Assembly (NCBI GenBank): GCA_018830745.1
Contig: JAHJRU010000208.1
Coordinates: 1 to 8,368 of the forward strand
DNA: 8,368 nt
Direction: 5' to 3'
From: Chloroflexota bacterium
GTDB lineage: Bacteria; Chloroflexota; Dehalococcoidia; Dehalococcoidales; JAHJRU01
Positions 1 to 5,967 of the stretch are shown piece by piece. The notes below the pieces were generated by a model, which saw only the letters and a program-made list of their open reading frames with translations, was not told where the DNA came from and ran no database searches. Made by a program: the position numbers and the translations under genes. The number at the start of each line of letters is the position of its first letter. The stretch's first letter is position 1.

Positions 1-155
1 TGAAGCCGATATTAGATTCGGCGAAGGCGATTGTCCAGACCGTGCAAGAGGTAGTTAAACCTCTGGTTCAGATAGCTTCTCTGGTTCAGGGGATACGGGC
101 GGGAATTGATAGCTTCAGTAAACTTTGCGGCAGAAAAGGAGGGAAAGATGAGTGA
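1..155 (+). CDS. C-terminal end of a probable DUF948 (YtxG-like) protein, partial
   Basis: A reading frame that is open from the window edge (first whole codon at 3) ends at TGA 153-155 and gives 50 residues. It is rich in Val, Ile, Ala, Lys and Gln, with an amphipathic helical pattern (KPILDSAKAIVQTVQEVV, then IASLVQGIRAGIDSFSKL) and a basic, Gly-rich tail (GRKGGKDE). DUF948 proteins usually have one N-terminal membrane helix and a long amphipathic helical region that ends in this way, and they commonly lie directly before YtxH genes, as in the ytxG-ytxH pair of Bacillus. The frame overlaps the next start codon by 8 bases (148-155), which suggests translational coupling. The family call rests on the tail and the neighbour only, because the N-terminal part lies outside the window. 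It could be another helical envelope protein. Confidence 0.55.
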   Translation, partial: KPILDSAKAIVQTVQEVVKPLVQIASLVQGIRAGIDSFSKLCGRKGGKDE

Positions 156-459
156 TAGAGATTCAGGCGCTGGATTCACTGTCGGGCTGGTAATAGGCGC
201 TGCGGTTGGTGTGGCTATTGGATTTTTTTATGCTCCACGTGCAGGTACGGAAACGAGGGAGATGCTAAAAGAGAGGGCGGAGAAGGTGAGAGAGAGAGCC
301 ACCGAAGTGGCGGAACACGCCAGGGAGACGGCCGCTGAAGTGGCGGAAAAGGCTAAAGGGACGGCTACTGAAGTGGTGGGGAAGGCTAAAGAGACGGCGG
401 CAGAGGCGAAGCACAGGGCACGGGCCAAGCTGGGGGAACTGAGGAAGAAAACAGATTAG
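148..459 (+). CDS. YtxH domain-containing small membrane protein
   Basis: This 103-residue protein has a YtxH-type layout. Residues 9-28 form one Gly/Ala/Val-rich membrane helix (VGLVIGAAVGVAIGFF), followed at once by the family signature YAPRAGTETRE at 28-38. From about residue 39 a long, charged Ala/Glu/Lys/Arg helix runs to the end, including four tandem 11-residue repeats at 52-95 that resemble LEA or apolipoprotein-type amphipathic repeats. The start is set at ATG 148 because AGGAGG (137-142) lies 5 bases upstream and residue 1 then falls just before the membrane helix. An in-frame ATG at 106 would add 14 unrelated residues inside the upstream gene. YtxH proteins are associated with general stress response, but no biochemical activity is established that I know of. 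The protein is probably membrane anchored with its helical tail in the cytoplasm or at the membrane surface. It overlaps the preceding gene, so the two are likely made together. Confidence 0.85.
   Translation: MSDRDSGAGFTVGLVIGAAVGVAIGFFYAPRAGTETREMLKERAEKVRERATEVAEHARETAAEVAEKAKGTATEVVGKAKETAAEAKHRARAKLGELRKKTD
301..432 (+). repeat. Four tandem 33-bp (11-residue) repeats in the ytxH-like gene
   Basis: Units lie at 301-333, 334-366, 367-399 and 400-432. They encode TEVAEHARETA, AEVAEKAKGTA, TEVVGKAKETA and AEAKHRARAKL. The first three are clearly alike in DNA (shared GAAGTGG and GGCTAAAG/GGGACGGC blocks), while the fourth is decayed. An 11-residue period matches three turns of an alpha helix (hendecad), giving an extended amphipathic helix. 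Such arrays can gain or lose units by slippage. Confidence 0.8.
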
Positions 460-584
460 GGTCTCGCCTGTACCAATAGTTATTTAGGTTCAAATTTAAT
501 AAACTGGAGATTCTGAGAGCTGGGGCAACTTCAGCCAGAAGTACCGCCTGGTTACGGGGTTTTGCCGGATAAGCGAGGTTCCTC

Positions 585-1685
585 TTGTATGCAGTAGGAG
601 AGGTATTCAGAAGAAACCGTCGCCTCATAATTTTCCTGATACTCCTGATTGCACTTTTCTGGCTTCTATATGCCTTAAGAAGTGCCGTGGTACCGTTTGT
701 ATTCGGCTGGGTGCTGGCGCAGCTCATCATGCCGCTTATTTCATGGGTGGAAAGGTCTCTGCCGGGCCAGGGCAGGTGGCAGCAGACTAAGCGCGTCTCA
801 ATTATTATCCTGATATTCCTTGTATTTCTTGCCTTAGTTGGGTTTCTATCCTTTATTGTGGTTACCGCGGTGGTTGGTGCCCTTTCGGTTCTGATAGAAA
901 ATGCCCCCCAGTATGTAGCCGGGGGCGTACTCGGTTTGCAGAAGTGGGCAGCAGATTTACTGGAGCAGTTCCCATCCGAAATGAGGCAACAGGTGGAGCA
1001 GGTTCTTATAGATGGCGGCATGGCAGTTGGGCGGGCTATTCGGGATACTTTTCTGAGAGGTGCTTCATTTGTGCCCACTACCTTCGGGGTGATGTTTGGT
1101 TTTGCGGCTTTACCTCTGTTTCTCTTTTATCTCCTTAAGGACTGGGAAAAACTGGGACAGGCTTTTTATTCGGCTCTCCCGTCATGGTTGGCGGTGCATA
1201 CCAGGAATATTATCGCCATTATCGATAGTGTGCTGGTCCGTTATATTCGTGCCCAGGTAGTGCTTGGGTCTATTGTAGCCTACCTCAGTTTCATCGGGTT
1301 GCTCTTTCTGGTCGGGATAAGATATGCCCCGGCACTGGCTGCCTTAGCCGGGGTAACCGAACTTATCCCGACATTAGGGCCGTGGATTGGTGGTGCTGCC
1401 GCGGTGATAGTCACCCTGGCCATAGCTCCGGAACAAGCTCCCTGGGTGGCTCTTCTCTTCTTGGGGGTTCAGTTGTTGGAGAATAACCTTCTTGTTCCCA
1501 GGATTCAGGGTGCCTACCTGCGGGTGCATCCGGCGGTAGCCATAGTCTTGCTGGTTCTGGGCGCTTATATTGCCGGATTCTGGGGATTATTGCTGGCGAT
1601 ACCTCTGGCGGCTACCATCATGGAAATCTACAAATATATCGTTGCCAGCACCGCAGCCGGGGAAATCCAGCAGGAAGCCCAGTAA
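585..1685 (+). CDS. AI-2E family transporter (PF01594-type membrane protein)
   Basis: This 366-residue polytopic membrane protein is of usual family length. Hydrophobic segments appear at about 14-31, 34-55, 70-100, 162-184, 224-244, 248-282, 286-297 and 315-350, with a soluble stretch at about 105-158 between the N- and C-terminal membrane blocks. Family landmarks are FYLLKDWEKL (181-190), YIRAQ (220-224), ELIPTLGPWIGG (259-270), QLLENNLLVPRIQG (296-309) and HPAVAI (315-320). The start is TTG 585, with GAGG at 575-578 as a modest ribosome binding site 6 bases away; no better in-frame start is near. The family includes the E. coli protein TqsA, linked to AI-2 export, and other members linked to Na+ or H+ antiport. 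The substrate here cannot be read from sequence, and nothing nearby suggests quorum sensing. It lies 125 bases after the ytxH-like gene, and I saw no convincing promoter in that gap. Confidence 0.9.
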   Translation: MYAVGEVFRRNRRLIIFLILLIALFWLLYALRSAVVPFVFGWVLAQLIMPLISWVERSLPGQGRWQQTKRVSIIILIFLVFLALVGFLSFIVVTAVVGALSVLIENAPQYVAGGVLGLQKWAADLLEQFPSEMRQQVEQVLIDGGMAVGRAIRDTFLRGASFVPTTFGVMFGFAALPLFLFYLLKDWEKLGQAFYSALPSWLAVHTRNIIAIIDSVLVRYIRAQVVLGSIVAYLSFIGLLFLVGIRYAPALAALAGVTELIPTLGPWIGGAAAVIVTLAIAPEQAPWVALLFLGVQLLENNLLVPRIQGAYLRVHPAVAIVLLVLGAYIAGFWGLLLAIPLAATIMEIYKYIVASTAAGEIQQEAQ

Positions 1686-1744
1686 CCGTCAATTCCTCTG
1701 TCTTGTGTGCCTGTTTATCGAATGAATTGAATCGTGACTACCGC

Positions 1745-1774
1745 TTGTTTTACCGCCGGGCGATGTCTTATAAT
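1745..1774 (+). promoter_or_regulatory. Sigma-70-type promoter for ilvE-plsY
   Basis: A perfect -10 hexamer TATAAT lies at 1769-1774. TTGTTT at 1745-1750 is a -35 candidate with an 18-base spacer. The predicted transcription start is near 1781, which leaves a leader of only about 23 bases before ATG 1804. There is therefore no room for a T-box or leader-peptide attenuator on this transcript. Confidence 0.65.
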
Positions 1775-1803
1775 AATGCCTGTCTGGAAAAAGGGGGGTT
1801 AAA

Positions 1804-2709
1804 ATGCCATCGTACGTCTATTTTCGCCAGGAGATCGTTCCTCTATCCGAAGCTAAGATAGGGGTTATGACCAATTCTTTCCATTACGGGAACGCCTGTT
1901 TTGAGGGCGTCAGAGGTAACTGGAACAGCCAGCAGGGTCAACTCCATCTGTTTCGTCTTAAAGAACATTACGAGCGAATGTTAAGGGGCTGTCGGCTGCT
2001 GAAGATTGACCTGCCCTATACTATTGATGACCTTTGCCGCATAACGGTGGAAATGGTTGAAAAGTGTGGGTTTCAGGAGGATTTATATGTCAGGCCGGTG
2101 GCCTATAAAAGCTCTGAGGCGTTAGGCGTACGACTGCATGACCTGGAGGACGATTTCTTCGTCTTTGCTTTTCCCTGGGGCCCCTATTTGCCGGATAAAG
2201 TAAGGTGCTGCGTTACTTCATGGCGGTGTGCCAGGGAAGTGCCCCGGGCAAAAATCAACGGGCTCTATGTCAATAATGCCCTGGCGAAGTCCGAGGCTAT
2301 CGAGAATGGCTTTGATGAAGGGATTATGCTTACCTCGGATGGTTATGTTGCTGAGGGAACCGGCGAGAATCTCTTTCTGGTTAAGGATGGTAGGCTGGTC
2401 ACTCCCGCGGTTTACTGTAGTATTCTCTTGGGTATTACACGTGATACCGTAATGAGGCTGGCTAAAGAGGAACTTGGTATAGAAACGGAAGAGAGGATTA
2501 TAGAGCGCAGTGAGCTTTATACTGCCGATGAATGCTTTTTAACCGGGACGGCAGCTAACATAACGCCAGTGTCTGAGATTGACCGCCGAAAGACAGGTGA
2601 TGGTGAGATTGGTGAGGTAACCAGGAAACTGCAGCAGCTATATTTTGACGTCATCCGCGGCAATGATGCCAAATATATAGATTGGTGCATGCCTGTCTAC
2701 AAAAAGTAA
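1804..2709 (+). CDS. ilvE: Branched-chain amino acid aminotransferase (class IV, PLP)
   Basis: This 301-residue fold-type IV PLP aminotransferase is full length for the family. It interconverts Leu, Ile and Val with their 2-keto acids, using 2-oxoglutarate/glutamate in the cytoplasm. Recognisable positions are FHYGNACFEGVRG (26-38), YVRPV (95-99), the Schiff-base lysine K150 in RAKINGLYVNN, EGTGENLF (184-191), LGITRD (209-214) and TGTAANITPV (247-256). All align well with E. coli IlvE, including the lysine context. The start is ATG 1804, with AAGGGGGG at 1791-1798 5 bases upstream. A strong promoter precedes the gene, and plsY follows after 20 bases, so the two probably share a transcript. 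D-amino acid aminotransferase or aminodeoxychorismate lyase belong to the same fold, but the motif set and length fit IlvE best. Confidence 0.93.
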   Translation: MPSYVYFRQEIVPLSEAKIGVMTNSFHYGNACFEGVRGNWNSQQGQLHLFRLKEHYERMLRGCRLLKIDLPYTIDDLCRITVEMVEKCGFQEDLYVRPVAYKSSEALGVRLHDLEDDFFVFAFPWGPYLPDKVRCCVTSWRCAREVPRAKINGLYVNNALAKSEAIENGFDEGIMLTSDGYVAEGTGENLFLVKDGRLVTPAVYCSILLGITRDTVMRLAKEELGIETEERIIERSELYTADECFLTGTAANITPVSEIDRRKTGDGEIGEVTRKLQQLYFDVIRGNDAKYIDWCMPVYKK

Positions 2710-2717
2710 GCTGAGCC

Positions 2718-2724
2718 TTGGAGG
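2718..2724 (+). promoter_or_regulatory. Ribosome binding site that sets the plsY start
   Basis: TTGGAGG lies 5 bases before GTG 2730. An in-frame TTG at 2718 is part of this same site and has no ribosome binding site of its own, so GTG 2730 is the better start. The encoded N-terminus then begins MIVNEVV. Confidence 0.7.
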
Positions 2725-2729
2725 TCCGG

Positions 2730-3383
2730 GTGATAGTCAATGAGGTAGTAACCGGCCTTGTTGCCCTGGTTATCGGTTACCTTCTGGGCTCCATTCCGTC
2801 AGCCTACATCGCGGCTCGTCTCGCCCTGGGCAGGGATATTCGTCGGCTTGGCGGGGGTAATGTCGGTGGTTTAAACACCTACCGGGAGGTTGGCATTTGG
2901 GCTGCGCTGGCGGTAGCCATTGTAGATTTTGGCAAGGGGGTGGCGGCGGTATCTGTAGCCTACTGGGCTTTAGCGCTTACTGACCTCAGCCAGCCCTGGG
3001 TGCCGGCAGCCGGGCTGATGGCGGTGGTGGGGCATAACTGGATGGTGTGGTTGAAGTTCAGCGGGGGGAAGGGCATGGGGGCAGCCATCGGTTCCCTGGT
3101 TGTGCTGTTGCCGCTGTACGGATATTGGCCGGGGCTGCTTATCTTCAGCGGTGTCATAATTGTTCCCTTCATCATTACCCGCAATGTGGCTCTTTCTATG
3201 GGTATTGGACTCCTCTCCATACCTTTTCTTGCCTGGCTGGGTGCGCAATCTGGGTTATTCGTAGCCTGGTCGATAGTCCTCGGGGTGATAATTGGCCTGA
3301 AGTTCCTGCCCACGGCGCTGGCGGCATGGAGCAGGAGCCATAACAAGATGGAATTTATTTTCGACCGTGGGCAGAGGGAGTAG
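2730..3383 (+). CDS. plsY: PlsY-family glycerol-3-phosphate acyltransferase, divergent
   Basis: This 217-residue membrane protein has PlsY architecture. Canonical PlsY transfers an acyl group from acyl-phosphate to glycerol 3-phosphate to start phospholipid synthesis. Visible family features are GYLLGSIPSAYI (16-27), motif 1 as GGGNVGGLNTYR (41-52), IVDFGKG (64-70), and motif 2 as GHNWMVWLKFSGGKG (101-115), the glycerol-phosphate binding loop. There are about six or seven hydrophobic segments. Two sites differ from the textbook enzyme. The motif 1 serine (GSGN in S. pneumoniae PlsY) is Gly42, although Arg52 is kept. Motif 3, normally RHxxNI, reads SRSHNKME (201-208), so the usual His and Asn are not in register. 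Family membership is secure; activity is less so. The gene follows ilvE by 20 bases and probably shares its transcript. It starts with GTG and ends exactly against the convergent rpsT stop codon. Confidence 0.82.
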   Translation: MIVNEVVTGLVALVIGYLLGSIPSAYIAARLALGRDIRRLGGGNVGGLNTYREVGIWAALAVAIVDFGKGVAAVSVAYWALALTDLSQPWVPAAGLMAVVGHNWMVWLKFSGGKGMGAAIGSLVVLLPLYGYWPGLLIFSGVIIVPFIITRNVALSMGIGLLSIPFLAWLGAQSGLFVAWSIVLGVIIGLKFLPTALAAWSRSHNKMEFIFDRGQRE

Positions 3384-3701
3384 CTATTCGGTGCTAGCCT
3401 CCTCTGGCTCGTCTGGCTGGGCTTCAGGAGCAGACGAGCCACGGGCCTGATTCAATTTCTTTAGTAGCCTGGATTTGCGCCGGGCAGCGTTGTTGGCGGG
3501 GATAATCCCTTTCTCGGCGGCTTTATCCAGGGCACTAATGGCGGTTGATACCGCTTTATCGGCCGATTCAAGCTCGCTGGAGAAGATAAGCTTCTCTGCC
3601 TTGGTTATCTCGGTCTTGCATCGGGTGCGCACTGATTTATTGCGTAGTCGCTTTTTCTCAGAAACGCGCACCTGTTTTTGGGCTGATTTAGTAACTGGCA
3701 A
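3384..3701 (-). CDS. rpsT: 30S ribosomal protein S20
   Basis: This 105-residue protein has the S20 pattern: a basic N-terminal helix (KSAQKQVRVSEKKRLRNKSVRTRCKT, residues 5-30, seen here in two runs KSAQKQVRVSEKK and RLRNKSVRTRCKT), a central helix, then KGIIPANNAARRKSRLLKKLN (64-84) near the C-terminus. S20 binds 16S rRNA in the body of the small subunit. The family is usually about 85-90 residues; here an acidic Pro/Glu/Ser tail (residues 88-105) is added. The start is TTG 3701-3699, with AAGGAGGT at 3714-3707 5 bases upstream, and no ATG or GTG competes. The gene begins 15 bases after the relA stop, so it is likely co-transcribed with relA, and it converges on plsY with no bases between the stops. 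Confidence 0.95.
   Translation of the reverse strand: MPVTKSAQKQVRVSEKKRLRNKSVRTRCKTEITKAEKLIFSSELESADKAVSTAISALDKAAEKGIIPANNAARRKSRLLKKLNQARGSSAPEAQPDEPEEASTE
3406..3440 (+). terminator. Terminator-like inverted repeat inside the 3' end of rpsT
   Basis: GGCTCGTCTG (3406-3415) and CAGACGAGCC (3431-3440) are perfect 10-base complements. They are separated by 15 bases in which CTG/CAG can pair further. The repeat begins 23 bases after the plsY stop and lies in codons 88-99 of rpsT. On the plus strand it is followed, after about 11 bases, by a T-rich run (TTCAATTTCTTTAG), so it could end plsY transcripts. On the minus strand no T-run follows. The inverted repeat is certain; its role as a terminator is inferred. 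Confidence 0.4.
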
Positions 3702-3706
3702 TGTTT

Positions 3707-3714
3707 ACCTCCTT
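3707..3714 (-). promoter_or_regulatory. Strong ribosome binding site for TTG-started rpsT
   Basis: On the minus strand AAGGAGGT is followed by AAACA and then TTG. This near-perfect Shine-Dalgarno site within the 15-base relA-rpsT gap fixes the TTG start and offsets the weak start codon. Confidence 0.85.
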
Positions 3715-3716
3715 TG

Positions 3717-5900
3717 TTAGGCTGAGGAGCCGGCCTTTTTAGGCACGTCATCCCCGAGCCGTGTAACGCTGATTACTTCACGAATTCCCTCAATTTTGGA
3801 CAATAGTCGGCTCAGCTGGGCCAAGCCTGATGTCTCCATGGTAAGCTCTACGATAAAATGCCCGTCTGCTTTGGGCCCCTCATTTTGGGGAGAGTTCACC
3901 GCGGCGATATTTACCTTTTCCTCTGCCACAATGGTAGTGATATCACGCATAAGTCCCATCCTGTCCCAGGCCTCAACGCGTACCCTGACCGGGTACAGAG
4001 AGTCGGTTCTCTCCCATTCCACCGGGACCAATCTCTCCTTTTCATCTTCATGGGTTATATTATAGCAGTCTTGGCGGTGTATCGTCACCCCGCTGGTCCG
4101 CGTAACATACCCGATAATCTTGTCACCGGGCACGGGACGGCAGCACTGGGCCAGGTGAGAAAGTAAATCGCTCACCCCCAGCACCTTGACGGCTGAGGTG
4201 GGCGTTTTTAACGGTTTAATCACCGGTACCGCTTTGGGGGTTTCCTCTTGAGTCGCCAGCTTCAAAGCAATCTGATGAGTGCTTATTCCGCCGTAGCCGA
4301 TGGCAAAAAGGAAATCATCCACGCTGTCATACTTAAACAGCCTGGCCAGTTCCTCCCGGTCGGTGATTTTTACCCCCAGATGGCTCAACTCTTTCTCCAG
4401 ACGCTCTTTTCCGCGCTCAATGTTTTCCGGTCGTTCTTGCTTCTTAAACCACTGCCGTATTTTTCCCTTGGCCTGCGATGTTTTGACATAGCCCAGATGT
4501 GGGCTTAGCCAGTCTCGACTGGGCCCCTTGGCTTTTTTAGTGGACATGATTTCTACCATGTCGCCGTTCTTTAGCTGATAAGTCAGAGGCACCAGACGGC
4601 CATTTACCTTTGCCCCGGTACATCGGTGTCCCAGTTCAGTATGAATGCGATAAGCCATGTCAAGGGGGGTAGCGCCCTGGGGCAGGTCCTTTATCTCTCC
4701 CTTCGGGGTGTAGACAAATACCTGGTCCATAAAAAAATCGGTCTTAACAGATTCCAGGAACTCCTCAGCCCCGCTCGTCTCGCGGTGCCATTCAATCAGC
4801 TGGCGCAGCCAGGCTATTCTCTCCTCATAACGGATGTCCCTGGTGGTGCCTTCCTTATACCGCCAGTGAGCCGCCACCCCGTATTCCCCCAGGTGATGCA
4901 TTTCACGGGTGCGAATCTGTACTTCCAGAGGTGTAGTGCCCTGGTACATTACCGCGGTATGCAGAGATTGATAGCCGTTGGGCTTGGGATTAGCAATATA
5001 ATCGTCAAATGCCTCAGGCAGCGGATGCCACATACTATGGATAATTCCCAGAGCAGTGTAGCATTCTGGAATAGTATCAACCAGTATGCGCAGGGCAAGC
5101 AGATCATGTATATCATTAAAGTCTTTCCCCTGCGCGGAGTACCTTAATGTTTTCTCATAGATACTGTAGAGGTGCTTGGGTCTGCCCAGGATATCGGCAT
5201 CCAGGTTATTTTTTTGGAACTCATTTTTTAATATTTGAATTATCTGCTTGATGAAACTCTCCCGCTGGGTACGGCGGGCGGCAATTAAGTCCACGATTTG
5301 TCGATACTCAGCCGGTTCCAGATAACGGAAGGACAGGTCCTCTAGCTGCCATTTCAGTTCCCAGATTCCCAGACGATGCGCCAGGGGAGCGTATATCTCC
5401 CGGGTCTCCTGCGCAATTTTATACTGCTTATCCGGCGGCAGGGCATCCAGTGTGCGCATATTGTGCAGGCGGTCCGCCAGCTTGATGAACACCACCCGCA
5501 GGTCTTCCGCCATAGCCACCAGCATCTTCCTGAGATTTTCTACCTGCACGTTACTGTCGGCTACATCGGTTGAAGCCTGTTTTGAGAGCTTGTCCAGCTT
5601 GGTGTTGCCATCAACCAGCCTGGCTACCTCCGGGCCGAATTTGGTTTCGAGCTCAGCAATGGGCACGCCGCAGTTTTCCGTTACATCATGCAGTAGAGCG
5701 GCGGCTAGAGAAGCGGCATCAAGCTGGACCGTTGCCAGAATCAATGCCGTATGAAGCGGGTGGTCCATGTAGGGCTCGCCCGATTTTCGCACCTGACCTT
5801 CGTGCGCCTTTAAGGCGAACTGGTAGGCATCTTCAACCAGATCTAGTTTCTCTGGCGGAAGATATGCCTGGACCATATCTCTGAGTTCATCAAAACCCAT
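3717..5900 (-). CDS. relA: RelA/SpoT-family (p)ppGpp synthetase/hydrolase, long form
   Basis: This 727-residue long Rel protein carries the full domain set for stringent control: making (p)ppGpp from GDP/GTP and ATP, and possibly degrading it. The HD hydrolase domain spans about 28-180, with KAHEGQVRKSGEPY...H47, H71-D72, E75 and ADRLHN (142-147). The synthetase domain spans about 235-350, with GRPKHLYSIYEK (239-250), D266, DDYIANPKPNGYQSLHT (299-315) and EVQIRT (326-331). The TGS domain is at about 392-452. The zinc-finger-like segment has C586, C587, H608 and C612. A C-terminal ACT domain lies at about 637-715. Two departures from bifunctional Rel are visible: HDxxED reads HDVTEN (Asn76), and the RXKD site reads AFDD (297-300), close to the EXDD of synthetase-only RelA. 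The ATG start has only a weak AGAG site 7 bases upstream. It has its own promoter, and rpsT follows after 15 bases. Confidence 0.94.
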   Translation of the reverse strand: MGFDELRDMVQAYLPPEKLDLVEDAYQFALKAHEGQVRKSGEPYMDHPLHTALILATVQLDAASLAAALLHDVTENCGVPIAELETKFGPEVARLVDGNTKLDKLSKQASTDVADSNVQVENLRKMLVAMAEDLRVVFIKLADRLHNMRTLDALPPDKQYKIAQETREIYAPLAHRLGIWELKWQLEDLSFRYLEPAEYRQIVDLIAARRTQRESFIKQIIQILKNEFQKNNLDADILGRPKHLYSIYEKTLRYSAQGKDFNDIHDLLALRILVDTIPECYTALGIIHSMWHPLPEAFDDYIANPKPNGYQSLHTAVMYQGTTPLEVQIRTREMHHLGEYGVAAHWRYKEGTTRDIRYEERIAWLRQLIEWHRETSGAEEFLESVKTDFFMDQVFVYTPKGEIKDLPQGATPLDMAYRIHTELGHRCTGAKVNGRLVPLTYQLKNGDMVEIMSTKKAKGPSRDWLSPHLGYVKTSQAKGKIRQWFKKQERPENIERGKERLEKELSHLGVKITDREELARLFKYDSVDDFLFAIGYGGISTHQIALKLATQEETPKAVPVIKPLKTPTSAVKVLGVSDLLSHLAQCCRPVPGDKIIGYVTRTSGVTIHRQDCYNITHEDEKERLVPVEWERTDSLYPVRVRVEAWDRMGLMRDITTIVAEEKVNIAAVNSPQNEGPKADGHFIVELTMETSGLAQLSRLLSKIEGIREVISVTRLGDDVPKKAGSSA

Positions 5901-5930
5901 ATAATATCTCTACTTGAATTGATTATTTTA

Positions 5931-5959
5931 AGTATAACGTAACCGGGTAGCTGGTGCAA
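5931..5959 (-). promoter_or_regulatory. Probable promoter for relA-rpsT
   Basis: Read on the minus strand, TTGCAC (5959-5954) and TATACT (5936-5931) are separated by 17 bases. The -10 matches 5 of 6 consensus bases and the -35 only the TTG half. Transcription would start near 5924, giving a leader of about 24 bases. Confidence 0.5.
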
Positions 5960-5967
5960 AAATCACC

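Noticed and set aside
106..147. Upstream ATG that would lengthen the YtxH protein by 14 residues
   Set aside because: It has no ribosome binding site, while ATG 148 has AGGAGG at a 5-base spacing and matches the family N-terminus.
460..584. Promoter or terminator between the ytxH-like and AI-2E-family genes
   Set aside because: Only a TTTAAT (495-500) without a -35 and a 5-bp hairpin (528-542) without a T-run are present, too weak to annotate.
386..1078. 230-codon open frame on the minus strand
   Set aside because: It lies opposite the ytxH end and the AI-2E-family gene, which has clear family motifs. Its translation is rich in Arg, Ser, Thr and Pro with no recognisable domain, as expected of an antisense shadow.
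585..1685. Quorum-sensing (AI-2) role for the AI-2E-family gene
   Set aside because: The family name comes from a few members. No luxS, lsr or other signalling gene is visible here, so the substrate is left open.
1686..1803. T-box or attenuator leader before ilvE
   Set aside because: The predicted start near 1781 leaves about 23 bases of leader, and no leader peptide or terminator stem is present.
2960..3442. 160-codon minus-strand open frame across plsY and rpsT
   Set aside because: It overlaps two genes with firm family matches and shows no recognisable domain.
4626..5147. 173-codon plus-strand open frame inside relA
   Set aside because: It is antisense to the conserved Rel synthetase and TGS domains and has no recognisable motif.
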